From positions 682,001-746,000 of the forward strand of contig NZ_CP025429.1 of NCBI RefSeq assembly GCF_002848345.1: a DNA stretch of 64,000 bases, written 5' to 3'. Numbering within the stretch: position 1 is the first letter of the stretch; each line of letters opens with the position of its first letter. The notes under the pieces were generated by a model. It made no database searches. It had not been told where the DNA came from and was given only the letters and a program-made list of their open reading frames with translations. Positions 45,566 through 55,494 of the stretch are shown one piece after another. The position numbers were made by a program, and so were the translations under genes. The DNA comes from Chromobacterium sp. ATCC 53434. GTDB lineage: Bacteria; Pseudomonadota; Gammaproteobacteria; Burkholderiales; Chromobacteriaceae.

Positions 45566-45594
45566 AAAAAAGCTCCCTTGCGGGAGCTTTTTTT
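45566..45594 (+). terminator. Rho-independent terminator of the AAA/Nudix operon
   Basis: A 12-bp stem AAAAAAGCTCCC / GGGAGCTTTTTT with a TTGC loop and a seven-T run. Confidence 0.95.
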
Positions 45595-45606
45595 GCGCCT
45601 GGAGGC

Positions 45607-45807
45607 TTACTTGGCGGCGGAAGCGGCCTTGTGCTTCTCGTGAGCCGCGCCGGAAGCGTGCTTCTTGTGCGCTTTCTTGTGATGCGACTTCTTGTGCTCG
45701 GTCTTGTGTTCGGCCTTCTTCTCGGCAGCCGGCGCGGAAGCGGCCGGAGCGGCGAAAGCGGAGGCGGCGAAAGCGGTAGCGATCAGAGCAAGCAGCAGTT
45801 TTTTCAT
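45607..45807 (-). CDS. Small secreted Ala/Lys/His-rich protein, Asr-like
   Basis: A 66-residue protein with a classic signal peptide (MKKLLLALIATAFAASAFA) and a highly basic, His-rich mature part containing HKKSHHKKAHKKH. This is the composition of acid-shock (Asr-type) periplasmic proteins, which are highly charged and may buffer or protect the envelope. The assignment is by composition only. The ATG has AAGGTGAAC upstream. Metal binding through the histidines is an alternative. Confidence 0.7.
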   Translation of the reverse strand: MKKLLLALIATAFAASAFAAPAASAPAAEKKAEHKTEHKKSHHKKAHKKHASGAAHEKHKAASAAK

Positions 45808-45968
45808 GATGTTCACCTTCCTGTGTGACTTATTGGTATCGGTTGCGATCGGCGTAGATTGCCATCGGGATAGGGCCCGACCTTGCTCAGAACCGATCTT
45901 GGCGGCGAAGTTCATGAAATCAGGGTGATGACTATGTAATTTATTGTAAATGGCATATGCCTCTGTGC

Positions 45969-46844
45969 TCAGGCCAGCCAGTAGCCGAGAACCAGGCCGA
46001 CGAAGACGGCGGCGCCGACGCGGTTGTTGTCGAGGAAGGCCTTGAAGCACAGCGCGCGGTCGCGATGCCGGATATCGCGGTATTGCAGCGCGATCAGCGC
46101 GGCGGCGGCGGCGAGGCCCAGATAATACGGCCAGGCCAGCGCCAGATGGACGCCGATGCCGCACATCAGCGCCAGGAAGACGGCGTGGCACAGCATCACG
46201 CCGGCGACGTCGTAGTCGCCCATCGTGATGGCCGAGGTCTTGATGCCGATTTTCAGGTCGTCCGGCTTGTCCGCGATCGCGTAGGCGGTGTCGTAGGCCA
46301 GCACCCAGAACAGATTGGCCAGCAGCAGCAGCCAGGCCAGAACGGGGACCGCGCCGGTCTCGGCGGCGAAGCCCATCGGGATGCCGAAGGAGAAGGCGAT
46401 GCCCAGATAGGCCTGCGGCATCGGGAAGAAGCGCTTGGTGAACGGGTAGCTGGCGGCCACCAGCACCGCCGGCACGCTCAGCAGCCAGGTCAGATGGTTC
46501 AGCGGCAGGATCAGCAGGAAGGAGGCGATGGCCAGCAGCGCGGCCAGCAGCAGTGCTTCCTTCTCGCTGACCGCGCCGCGGGCGAACGGACGCTGGCTGG
46601 TGCGCGCGACATGGGCGTCGAAGTCGCGGTCGGCGTAGTCGTTGATCACGCAGCCGGCCGAGCGCATCAGGAAAGTGCCCAGGCAGAAGATGGCGACGAT
46701 GGACAGATGCGGCTTGCCGCCGGTGGCCATCCACAATCCCCACAGCGTCGGCCACAGCAGCAGCAGCGTGCCTATCGGCTTGTCCCAGCGCATCAGCTGC
46801 CGGTAGTTTTCATAGCGGTCGTGGACGGTGGCGAGCGAGATCAC
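45969..46844 (-). CDS. ubiA: 4-hydroxybenzoate octaprenyltransferase
   Basis: A 291-residue membrane prenyltransferase (E. coli UbiA 290) attaching the polyprenyl tail to 4-hydroxybenzoate in ubiquinone synthesis. The two Asp-rich motifs are NDYADRDFDAHV (about residues 68-79) and the later DKPDDLKIGIKT. The start is GTG at 46844 overlapping the ubiC stop (GTGA), with GGAGG 7 nt upstream. Forms ubiC-ubiA with the preceding gene. Confidence 0.96.
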   Translation of the reverse strand: MISLATVHDRYENYRQLMRWDKPIGTLLLLWPTLWGLWMATGGKPHLSIVAIFCLGTFLMRSAGCVINDYADRDFDAHVARTSQRPFARGAVSEKEALLLAALLAIASFLLILPLNHLTWLLSVPAVLVAASYPFTKRFFPMPQAYLGIAFSFGIPMGFAAETGAVPVLAWLLLLANLFWVLAYDTAYAIADKPDDLKIGIKTSAITMGDYDVAGVMLCHAVFLALMCGIGVHLALAWPYYLGLAAAAALIALQYRDIRHRDRALCFKAFLDNNRVGAAVFVGLVLGYWLA

Positions 46845-47365
46845 AGGAAATCCTCCAGGGCGGGCAGGAACAACTCGGTCAGCAGCAGCGGCGAGCCGCC
46901 GAGCAGGAAGCGGCAACGGCGCGCCGGATAGCCGGCGGCGGCCTGGGTTTGCGCGGCGGCGCCGGCCAGCGGATGGCCGGCGGCCAGCAGCCCGTAGCGC
47001 AGCGGCTCGCGGCTGAGTCCGGACAGTTCGCCGAACAGCGTCAGCCCCAGCGAGCGGCTGCCGCGCTGCAGTAGCGGCTGCCAGTCCGGACAGCCGGGGC
47101 GGGCGGCGCTGCGGGCGAACACCACCGGCACATCCTCCAGCGTCAGCAGAACATGGCGGGCGTACATCGGCGCGCCGACGGCCAGACCCAGCGCGTCGGC
47201 CTCGTCGGCCTGGACGCGGTCTTCTCCTTGCTGGAGCACGGTCACCGCGAAACGGTGGCCGCCAGCCTGCAGCCTGAGGCTCAGCGAGGCCGGTTCGGTC
47301 AGGCAGTCCAGCACGGAGGCGGAAAGGGCGGGGGGCGCGGCGCGCCACAGGGCATCGTTAACCAT
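46841..47365 (-). CDS. ubiC: Chorismate pyruvate-lyase
   Basis: A 174-residue enzyme producing 4-hydroxybenzoate and pyruvate from chorismate, the committed step of ubiquinone ring supply. It is weakly conserved in sequence, but length, the C-terminal RRCRFLLGGSPLLLTELFLPA (like E. coli's RRSVFWRKGKPLLLSELFLP block) and the overlap with ubiA secure it. The start is ATG 47365; an ATG three codons earlier (47374) is equally possible. Confidence 0.92.
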   Translation of the reverse strand: MVNDALWRAAPPALSASVLDCLTEPASLSLRLQAGGHRFAVTVLQQGEDRVQADEADALGLAVGAPMYARHVLLTLEDVPVVFARSAARPGCPDWQPLLQRGSRSLGLTLFGELSGLSREPLRYGLLAAGHPLAGAAAQTQAAAGYPARRCRFLLGGSPLLLTELFLPALEDFL

Positions 47366-47448
47366 GGCGCGCATTATGCCAAAAGCCGCCGGCGATTGTC
47401 GCCTGCGGCGATATCCGGCGCGATGACTTGACGTTATCATACTTGGCG

Positions 47449-47464
47449 CCTGTTCACGAACAGG
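47449..47464. promoter_or_regulatory. Palindrome upstream of lrgAB
   Basis: CCTGTTC-AC-GAACAGG is a perfect 7-bp-arm dyad 28 bp ahead of the lrgA start, downstream of TTGACG (47428). It may be an operator. Its left half GGCGCCTGTTCACG is shared with 59445-59458 and resembles the end of the dispersed repeat family, so repeat origin is an alternative. Confidence 0.4.
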
Positions 47465-47491
47465 CCGCGGGCACGTTGGACGGGAGGGCAT

Positions 47492-47836
47492 ATGCTGGAT
47501 CTGCTGTTGTGGCTGCTGGGCTACCAGCTTGTCGGGGAGGCGCTGGTGCGCGGGATGGGCTGGCAGATGCCGGGTCCGGTGATGGGCTTGCTGTTGCTGT
47601 TCTCCACGTTGTGGCTGCGCCGGGCGGTGCCGGCCGCATTGCAGCGCGAGACGCCCCGTTTTCTCGGCCACATGTCGCTGCTGTTCATTCCGGCCGGCGG
47701 CGCCTTGCTGGCTTACGCGCCGATGTTGAGCGCGCACGGCTGGCAGCTGGCGTTGATCATGCTGGCTTCCTCGCTGGCCACGCTGCTGGCCACCGGGCTG
47801 GTGTTGAAGCTGCTGTTGCGCGGGAGGCGGCATTGA
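47492..47836 (+). CDS. lrgA: CidA/LrgA-family holin-like protein
   Basis: A 114-residue membrane protein with four hydrophobic helices. The conserved MPGPVMGLLLL (about residues 27-37) and MSLLFIPAGGALLAYAP are CidA/LrgA signatures. Members act in control of murein hydrolase activity or in pyruvate/small-metabolite transport with LrgB. The stop overlaps the TTG start of lrgB (TTGA). Confidence 0.9.
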   Translation: MLDLLLWLLGYQLVGEALVRGMGWQMPGPVMGLLLLFSTLWLRRAVPAALQRETPRFLGHMSLLFIPAGGALLAYAPMLSAHGWQLALIMLASSLATLLATGLVLKLLLRGRRH

Positions 47837-48537
47837 CGGCCGCCTGGCTGGATTCGCCGCTTAGCGGCGTCTTCGTCACCTTGCTGGCCTACCGGCTGGC
47901 GCTGGCCGGCCACCGCCGCTGCCACGGCCATCCGCTGGCCAATCCGGTGTTGCTGGGGGTGTTGATCGTGCTGGCCTGGCTGTGGATCAGCGGCAGCACT
48001 TACCAGCAATACATGAACGGCGCCCGTTTCATCCAGTTGCTGCTGGGGCCGGCGACGGTGGCGCTGGCGGTGCCCTTGTACGGCAATCTGGCGCGTTTGA
48101 AGAAAGCGGCGGCGCCGTTGCTGGCCAGCATCGCCGTCGGCGGTCTGGTGGGAATGGTCAGCGCGGCGGGCCTGGGCTGGTGGCTGGGTTTCGACCAGGC
48201 GGTGCGGGTGGCGCTGGCCACCCGCGCGGTGACCACGCCGATCGCGATGAGCCTGGCCGGCGAGCTCGGCGGCGCGCCGGAGCTGGCGGCGATGTTCGTC
48301 ATCGTGTCCGGCATCGTCGGCGCGGTGCTGGCGCCGCCGTTGTTCAAATTGCTGGGCTGGGACGACGACATGCTGCTGGGCGTGGCCACCGGCGTCAGCG
48401 CGCACGGCATCGGCACCGCCAGGCTGTTCCAGCTGTCGGAGACGGCGGGCGCCTTCGCTGGCCTGGCGATGGGCTTGAACGGCGTGTTCACCGCCTTGAC
48501 GCTGCCATGGCTGGTGCGGGCGCTTGGGCTCGGTTAG
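47833..48537 (+). CDS. lrgB: LrgB/CidB-family membrane protein
   Basis: A 234-residue partner of LrgA with several helices. LLGPATVALAVPLY (about residues 72-85), KSVTTPIA-like RAVTTPIAMSLAGELGG and GVSAHGIGTARLFQLSETAGAF near the C terminus are strong family marks. The start is TTG 47833 coupled to the lrgA stop. Confidence 0.93.
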   Translation: MTAAWLDSPLSGVFVTLLAYRLALAGHRRCHGHPLANPVLLGVLIVLAWLWISGSTYQQYMNGARFIQLLLGPATVALAVPLYGNLARLKKAAAPLLASIAVGGLVGMVSAAGLGWWLGFDQAVRVALATRAVTTPIAMSLAGELGGAPELAAMFVIVSGIVGAVLAPPLFKLLGWDDDMLLGVATGVSAHGIGTARLFQLSETAGAFAGLAMGLNGVFTALTLPWLVRALGLG

Positions 48538-48549
48538 CATGCGGGGGGC

Positions 48550-48577
48550 GCGGCTGTCTCGATATCAAGACAGCCGC
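48550..48577. other. Hairpin between lrgB and sixA
   Basis: Perfect 10-bp stem GCGGCTGTCT / AGACAGCCGC with an 8-nt loop containing GATATC, 12 bp after lrgB. No T run follows, so it may stabilise the mRNA 3' end or be an operator for sixA rather than a terminator. Confidence 0.45.
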
Positions 48578-48602
48578 GGCAAAACAAGGCAAGGAGAATG
48601 TC

Positions 48603-49061
48603 ATGGATTTGATTTTTTGGCGCCACGCCGAAGCCGAGGACGGCGCCGACGATCTGGCGCGCGCGCTGACCCGGCGCGGGCAGCAGCAGGCCAGCCGAAT
48701 GGCGTCCTGGCTGCGCGATCGGCTGCCGGATGATTACCTGCTGCTGGCTTCGGAAGCGAAGCGTTCGCAGCAGACGGCCGCGTATCTGGCCAAGAGTTAC
48801 GAAGTGCTGCCGGATTTGAATCCGGGCGCCGGCGCCGACGAGGTATTGCAGGCGGTCGGCTGGCCGGATGCCGGACGCGCGGTGGTGGTGGTCGGCCATC
48901 AGCCGTATATCGGCTGGCTGGCGGCGCGTCTGCTGGCCGAGCAGCAGCAGATGTGGAGCGTGAAGAAGGGTTCGGTGTGGTGGTTGAGCCGCCGCGAGCG
49001 CGGCGGTTTCGAGCAGGTCAGGCTGAAGCTGATGCTGACGCCGGGGATGCTGGAGCCGTGA
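48603..49061 (+). CDS. sixA: Phosphohistidine phosphatase SixA
   Basis: A 152-residue histidine-phosphatase-superfamily protein. The catalytic RHAEAED sits at the N terminus (residues 7-13) and the second His in VVGHQPYIGWLA (about residue 98). SixA dephosphorylates phosphohistidine on HPr-like (PTS-Ntr NPr in E. coli) proteins. AAGGAG precedes the ATG. Confidence 0.9.
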   Translation: MDLIFWRHAEAEDGADDLARALTRRGQQQASRMASWLRDRLPDDYLLLASEAKRSQQTAAYLAKSYEVLPDLNPGAGADEVLQAVGWPDAGRAVVVVGHQPYIGWLAARLLAEQQQMWSVKKGSVWWLSRRERGGFEQVRLKLMLTPGMLEP

Positions 49062-49089
49062 GCCCCGAGCCTTCCCCCTGTCCCTGTCC

Positions 49090-49113
49090 GACGCCCCGCC
49101 TTGCCGGGGCGTC
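49090..49113. terminator. Shared hairpin terminator between sixA and metE
   Basis: Perfect 9-bp stem GACGCCCCG / CGGGGCGTC with a 6-nt loop between two convergent genes; only a weak T tract follows on the plus strand. Confidence 0.55.
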
Positions 49114-49131
49114 GTCGTTTGCGCCGTGGCC

Positions 49132-51414
49132 TCAGGCGTCCTGCGCCAGTTCCTCCCTCAATTCCCGGCTGACCCGCACCATCGTCGTCAGCGCCGCCTC
49201 CACCTCGGACCAGCCGCGGGTTTTCAGCCCGCAGTCCGGGTTCACCCACAGCCTTTCCGCCGGGATCACCCGCAGCGCCTTGTCCAGCAAGGCGCGGATT
49301 TCGCCGGCGGACGGCACGCGCGGACTGTGGATGTCGTAGACGCCGGGGCCGATGGCGTTCGGGTAGCGGAAATGAGCGAAGTCGGCCAGCAGCGCCATGC
49401 CCGAGCGCGAGGTCTCTATCGTGATCACGTCGGCGTCCAGTGCGGCGATCGCCGGCAGGATGTCGCCGAATTCCGAGTAGCACATATGGGTGTGGATCTG
49501 CGTCGTGTCGGCCACGCCGCGGCTGGACAGCCGGAACGCCCGGCCGGCCCAGTCCAGGTAGCCGTCGCGCTCGGCGCGCTTCAGCGGCAGGCCCTCGCGT
49601 ATCGCGGGCTCGTCGATCTGGATCACGCGCACGCCGGCGGCTTCGAGGTCCAGGACCTCATCGTTCAGCGCCAGCGCGATCTGGCGGCAGACCTCGCCGC
49701 GCGGCAGGTCGTCGCGGACGAAGCTCCACTGCAGCAGGGTGACCGGCCCGGTCAGCATGCCCTTGACCGGCTTGGCGCTCAGGCTTTGCGCGTAACGCGC
49801 CCAGTCCACGGTCATCGCGCCGGGCCGCGACACGTCGCCCAGAATCAGCGGCGGCTTGACGCAGCGGCTGCCGTAGCTCTGCACCCAGCCGCCGGCGGTG
49901 AAGGCGAAGCCGGCCAGCTGCTCGCCGAAGTATTCCACCATATCGTTGCGCTCGGCCTCGCCGTGCACCAGCACGTCCAGTCCCAGCGCTTCCTGGCGGC
50001 GTATCGCCAGTTCGATTTCCCTCTCCATCGCCTGCCGGTAGTCGGCGGCGGACAGCTCCCCTTTCTTGAACGCGGCGCGGCTGGCGCGTATCGCCGGCGT
50101 CTGCGGGAAGGAGCCTATCGTCGTCGTCGGCAGCGGCGGCAATTTCAGCCAGGCCTGCTGCAGCTCGGCGCGGACAGGGTAGGGGCTGGCGCGCCCGTCC
50201 GCGCCGGCCGGCAGCGCCGCCAGCCGCTCGGCGACGGCCGGATTGTGGATGCGCGGGCTCGCGCGGCGTTGCGCGACGGCGAAATCGCTGCCGGCCAGTT
50301 CGTCGGCGATGGCGGCGCGGCCGCGTTCCAGCCCGCGTCTCAGCGTCCGTAATTCGTTCAGCTTCTGCACCGAGAAGGACAGCCAGCCCTTCAGCTCCGG
50401 GTCCAGCGCGGTCTCGGCGGCGGCGTCGAACGGGCTGTGCAGCAGGGAGCAGCTGGGGGCCAGCCACAGCCGTTCGCCCAGCGGCTCGGCCAGCCGCTGC
50501 AGCCGGGCGAGCAGGGCCGACAGATCGGCGCGCCAGATATTGCGGCCGTCGACGACGCCGGCGGACAGCACCTTGTCGGCCGGGTAGTCGTTCAGGAAGG
50601 CGGCTATCTGCTCCGGCGCGCGCGCCAGGTCCAGGTGCAGGCCGGCCACCGGCAGCGCCTTCAGCAGGCCGGCATGCTCGGCTACGCCGCCGAAATAGGT
50701 CGTCAGCAGCAGTTTGGGCGCGTCCGGGCGCAATTGCGCGTAGGTCGGCGCGAAGGCGTCCAGCCAGGCGGGCGGGAGGTCCAGCGCCAGTATCGGTTCG
50801 TCTATCTGCGCCCATTCGACGCCGGCGCCGGCCAGCGCGGCCAGTAGCTCGCGGTAGGCGGCGACGAGGCCGGGCAGCAGCGACAGCTTGTCGAACGGCC
50901 GGCCCTTGGTCTTGCCCAGCCACAGCAGACTGAGGGGACCCAACAGCACCGGCTTGGCGGCGACGCCCAGCGCCTGCGCCTCGCGCAGCTGCGACAGCAG
51001 CCGCTCCGGCTGGGCGGCGAAAGCGGTGTCGGCGCGCCATTCCGGCACCAGATAGTGGTAGTTGGTATCGAACCACTTGCTCATTTCCAGCGCTGGCTGC
51101 GCGGCGTTGCCGCGCGCCAGCGCGAAGTACTGGGCGGTGGACAGCGCGGCGGGGTCGAAGCCGAAGCGGGCCGGCGCGGCGCCGACCAGCAGCTGGGCGT
51201 CCAGCACATGGTCGTACAGCGAGAAGTCGCCGACCGGGCTCAGCGCGACGCCGGCGCCTTTCTGCAGCAGCCAGTGCCTCTGGCGCAATTCCTTCGCGCC
51301 CTGAAGCAGGGCGGCCTCGTCCAGCTCGCCGTTCCAGTGGTTTTCCAGCAGCGTTTTCAGCTCGCGCCTGGCGCCTATGCGCGGGAAGCCGAGCAAGTGG
51401 GTGGGATGACTCAT
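49132..51414 (-). CDS. metE: Cobalamin-independent methionine synthase
   Basis: A 760-residue enzyme (E. coli 753) transferring methyl from 5-methyl-tetrahydropteroyltriglutamate to homocysteine. Two related barrels are seen: the N-terminal half opens with [14 protein letters not shown], and the C-terminal catalytic half has [24 protein letters not shown], the zinc ligands in [10 protein letters not shown] and the later [11 protein letters not shown]. It diverges from metR, the classical arrangement for MetR-activated metE. Confidence 0.98.
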   Translation of the reverse strand: MSHPTHLLGFPRIGARRELKTLLENHWNGELDEAALLQGAKELRQRHWLLQKGAGVALSPVGDFSLYDHVLDAQLLVGAAPARFGFDPAALSTAQYFALARGNAAQPALEMSKWFDTNYHYLVPEWRADTAFAAQPERLLSQLREAQALGVAAKPVLLGPLSLLWLGKTKGRPFDKLSLLPGLVAAYRELLAALAGAGVEWAQIDEPILALDLPPAWLDAFAPTYAQLRPDAPKLLLTTYFGGVAEHAGLLKALPVAGLHLDLARAPEQIAAFLNDYPADKVLSAGVVDGRNIWRADLSALLARLQRLAEPLGERLWLAPSCSLLHSPFDAAAETALDPELKGWLSFSVQKLNELRTLRRGLERGRAAIADELAGSDFAVAQRRASPRIHNPAVAERLAALPAGADGRASPYPVRAELQQAWLKLPPLPTTTIGSFPQTPAIRASRAAFKKGELSAADYRQAMEREIELAIRRQEALGLDVLVHGEAERNDMVEYFGEQLAGFAFTAGGWVQSYGSRCVKPPLILGDVSRPGAMTVDWARYAQSLSAKPVKGMLTGPVTLLQWSFVRDDLPRGEVCRQIALALNDEVLDLEAAGVRVIQIDEPAIREGLPLKRAERDGYLDWAGRAFRLSSRGVADTTQIHTHMCYSEFGDILPAIAALDADVITIETSRSGMALLADFAHFRYPNAIGPGVYDIHSPRVPSAGEIRALLDKALRVIPAERLWVNPDCGLKTRGWSEVEAALTTMVRVSRELREELAQDA

Positions 51415-51428
51415 CGCCGTATTTCTGT

Positions 51429-51479
51429 CTTGTCGTGATCAGACAAGCATCTGTCATTGTGTTGTATGATTCAAACTCA
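51429..51479. promoter_or_regulatory. Operator region between metE and metR
   Basis: Two dyads lie in the 95-bp divergent gap. TGAT-TCAAA-CTCA (51467-51479, inside ATGA-N7-TCAT) matches the MetR consensus TGAA-N5-TTCA at 6 of 8 positions. CTTGTC-GTGATCA-GACAAG (51429-51447) is a perfect dyad immediately upstream of metE that could be a second MetR site or the target of another regulator of methionine metabolism. Confidence 0.5.
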
Positions 51480-51509
51480 TTATTTTGCTGTTCAGCATGA
51501 ATGGAATCG

Positions 51510-52436
51510 ATGATGAGCGCTTTGGAGCTGAGGCATCTGAGGAGCCTGCTGGCGCTGGCGGAAAGCGGCAGCGTGTCGCAGGCGGCGCAGCGGGTATACC
51601 TGACGCAGTCGGCCTTGTCGCATCAGTTGAAGCAACTGGAAACCGCTTATGGCTTGCCGCTGTTCGAGCGCAAGACCCAACCGTTGCGCTTCACGCCGGC
51701 CGGCGAGCGCCTGCTGCTGCTCGCGCGCGAGCTGCTGGCCCGCGTGGCGGCGGCCGAGCGCGATCTGGCGCGGATACGCCAGGGCGGGGACGGCGAGCTC
51801 AGGGTGGCGGTGGAGTGCCATACCTGCTTCGACTGGCTGATGCCGGCGATGGACCAGTTCCGCCAGCATTGGCCGGCGGTGGAATTGGACATCGTGTCCG
51901 GCTTCCACGCCGATCCGGTCGGCCTGCTGCTGAGCGACCGCGCCGATCTGGCCATCGTGTCCGAGGCGGAAGCGCAGGCCGGCGTCGCCCACCTGCCGCT
52001 GTTTTCCTACGAGATGGTGGCCATCGCCGCGCGCGAGCATCCATTGGCGGACAGACCGGTGTGGCGGGCCGAGGACTTCGCCGGCGAAACGTTGATCCAC
52101 TATCCGGTGGCCGACGAGATGCTGGACCTGCTGCGCAAGGTGTTGTCGCCGGCCGGCGTCGATCCGGCGCGGCGCACCGCCGAGCTGACCATCGCCATCA
52201 TCCAGCTGGTGGCCAGCCGCCGCGGTGTGGCGGCGCTGCCTTACTGGGCGGTGCAGCCCTACCTGGACCGAGGCTATGTGGTGGCGCGCAGGATAGGCGG
52301 CGACGGCCTGCACAGCGAGCTGTACGCGGCGTTGCGCGAGGCCGACGCCGAGCGCGCCTATATGCAGGACTTCGTGGAAACGGTGCGCGCCAGCAGTTTC
52401 GCGACGCTGCCGGGGCTATCGCCGTTGCAGGCTTGA
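51510..52436 (+). CDS. metR: LysR-family regulator of methionine genes
   Basis: A 308-residue LysR regulator aligning along its length with E. coli MetR: ELRHLRSLLALAESGSVSQA, TQSALSHQLKQLE in the HTH, RKTQPLRFTPAGERLL, then VAVECHTCFDWLMPAMDQF in the homocysteine-sensing domain. It is divergent from metE. The start is uncertain among ATG 51501, 51510 and 51513; 51510-51513 align best with E. coli MetR. Confidence 0.92.
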   Translation: MMSALELRHLRSLLALAESGSVSQAAQRVYLTQSALSHQLKQLETAYGLPLFERKTQPLRFTPAGERLLLLARELLARVAAAERDLARIRQGGDGELRVAVECHTCFDWLMPAMDQFRQHWPAVELDIVSGFHADPVGLLLSDRADLAIVSEAEAQAGVAHLPLFSYEMVAIAAREHPLADRPVWRAEDFAGETLIHYPVADEMLDLLRKVLSPAGVDPARRTAELTIAIIQLVASRRGVAALPYWAVQPYLDRGYVVARRIGGDGLHSELYAALREADAERAYMQDFVETVRASSFATLPGLSPLQA

Positions 52437-52481
52437 GAGGCTGTTTTCAAGCGTTTGGCGGCGCGGCGACCCGCGGCGCCG

Positions 52482-52631
52482 CTACAGCGCCCGGGTCAGC
52501 AGATAGTAGACGACGTAGATCCAGCTCAGCAGCCCGTGGATGATGGCCCACAGTATCGAGTGGTTGGCTGACCAGGACAGGGCCACGGCGATCAGCGTGC
52601 CCAGTGTGAATCCGGCTCGAGGCGCGTTCAT
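52482..52631 (-). CDS. Small hydrophobic membrane protein
   Basis: A 49-residue protein with two hydrophobic stretches: GTLIAVALSW (about residues 11-20) and IHGLLSWIYVVYYLLT (about 32-47). SWSANHSILWAIIHG in between looks conserved. The ATG at 52631 has GGAG at suitable spacing. I recognise it as a recurring short protein in bacteria but not its role. It is convergent with metR. Confidence 0.6.
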   Translation of the reverse strand: MNAPRAGFTLGTLIAVALSWSANHSILWAIIHGLLSWIYVVYYLLTRAL

Positions 52632-52716
52632 GGGGATAGGCTCCGGTATCAGGTTCAGACAGTTTATGACAGCAGATGGCTGTCGAGCGTTCATTCATTA
52701 AACAGATAGGTGATCA

Positions 52717-53217
52717 ATGGGTATCAAACGACTCAATCATGCGGTGTTGTACGTCAGCGATGTGGCCGGCAGCGCCGCCTTCTATCGCGATGTGCTCGGT
52801 TTCCGTCCGAAGGGCGACGCCGCCTCGCCGCACGCGGTGTTCGCGCAGGCCGCCGACTCCGACAACGACCACGATCTGGCGCTGTTCCGCCGCAATCTGG
52901 GCCAGCAGCGCTCCGGCCCGTTCAGTCCGAGCGGCGAAACGCCGGGGCCGCATCAGCCGGCGGCCGGGCTCTACCATCTGGCCTGGGAGGTGGACACGAT
53001 AGCGGAGCTGAGGCGGATACGCGACGAGCTGGCCGAACTGGGCAAGCTGGGCATGGAGGAAGACCACGGCATCCACAAGAGCGTGTATGGCCACGACCCG
53101 GACGGTCTGTTGTTCGAAGTGTGCTGGTTCGTGCCGGAGGCGCTGCTCGAGGCGCGCGACCGCGAGCCCGGCGACGGCCGGCTGGACTGGGAGCGCGAGC
53201 TGGCGCGCGGCGCCTAG
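52717..53217 (+). CDS. VOC-family (glyoxalase/extradiol dioxygenase-like) protein
   Basis: A 166-residue metalloenzyme-like protein. The N-terminal module has LNHAVLYVSDVAGSAAFYRDVLGF with a metal His at about residue 8. The second module carries HLAWEVD (His near 88) and DPDGLLFEVCWFV (Glu near 140), completing a His-His-Glu site as in type I extradiol dioxygenases. The substrate is unknown. Its stop overlaps the converging binding-protein gene by 4 bp. Confidence 0.85.
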   Translation: MGIKRLNHAVLYVSDVAGSAAFYRDVLGFRPKGDAASPHAVFAQAADSDNDHDLALFRRNLGQQRSGPFSPSGETPGPHQPAAGLYHLAWEVDTIAELRRIRDELAELGKLGMEEDHGIHKSVYGHDPDGLLFEVCWFVPEALLEARDREPGDGRLDWERELARGA

Positions 53218-53969
53218 CGCGCGGTCTCCGGCAGATAGCGCGCGCGCAGCAGCGGCAGCTGGCGCCACAGGCAGGCGGCCTGTCCGGGGCGGTGATTGGC
53301 GAAGTCGCGGCTGAACACCCAGTAATAGGTCTTGCTGCGCAGCGGCGGCGATAGCCGGCGTATCTTCAGTTCGGGGTGGTGGCGCAGATACAGGTCGCCG
53401 GCCAGCTGGTGCAGCACGTAGGCGTCGGTGCGGCCGGCCTGCAGCTTGGCGAAATTGTCGGCGATGCCGTGGCTTTCCTCGACGGCGATGCCGCGGGCCA
53501 ACAGGTCGCGGCCTATCGACCAGCCCTGGTTGATGCCGACGGTGCCGCCTGCCAGGCCGGACAGGCCGAGGCCGTTCCAGCGCAGCGGACTGTCGTCGCG
53601 GACGTAGAAGGCGTAGCTGAAGGTCGCCATCCGCCGTTGCGGGTCAGGCCGGCCGCCTAGCAGCGGAAACGCCATCTTGCCGGCGCGTTCCTGGCGATAG
53701 GACAGCAGCAGCGCGCCGTCGACGCGGCCCAGCGCCAGATTCTGCACGATGCGCTCGCCGGGCTGGCGGGCGAAAGCCGCCTGCAGGCCGCAGCGCCGCA
53801 GCGCGGTCTGGGCCAGCTCGATGGCGCGGCCTCGCGGCGGGCTGGTGGGGGAGGGGTCTTCAATGACGTAGGGACTGGTCAGCGCGTCGCTGACGGCGAT
53901 CCGCAGCGACGGGGCGGCGGACAGCGTCAGCGGGCACAGGCAGGCCAGCGCGAGCGGCAGACGGGGCAT
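53214..53969 (-). CDS. Periplasmic amino-acid-binding-like protein (SBP family 3)
   Basis: A 251-residue secreted protein with a signal peptide (MPRLPLALACLCPLTLSA) and a weakly conserved two-lobe solute-binding fold (LRIAVSDALTSPYVIED, RAIELAQTALRRCG, VGINQGWSIGRDLL, YVLHQLAGDLYLRHHPEL). It resembles the stand-alone binding protein at 10912 in length and organisation. No transporter genes are adjacent. The ATG at 53969 is preferred to an upstream TTG because it begins the signal peptide. Confidence 0.75.
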   Translation of the reverse strand: MPRLPLALACLCPLTLSAAPSLRIAVSDALTSPYVIEDPSPTSPPRGRAIELAQTALRRCGLQAAFARQPGERIVQNLALGRVDGALLLSYRQERAGKMAFPLLGGRPDPQRRMATFSYAFYVRDDSPLRWNGLGLSGLAGGTVGINQGWSIGRDLLARGIAVEESHGIADNFAKLQAGRTDAYVLHQLAGDLYLRHHPELKIRRLSPPLRSKTYYWVFSRDFANHRPGQAACLWRQLPLLRARYLPETAR

Positions 53970-54047
53970 CGATAGCGTCGGGCAATGGGTTTTGCCCAAT
54001 TCTATCAGTATTTATTAAAAATGAGACGCCGTACAATGATTGATTGA

Positions 54048-55463
<1,416 letters not shown>

Positions 55464-55494
55464 GGTGTTTCTCCTGTTGTTCTTGTCGGGGCGT

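Noticed and set aside
47449-47464. LexA box
   Set aside because: CTGT and ACAG are present but separated by 6 rather than 8 bp.
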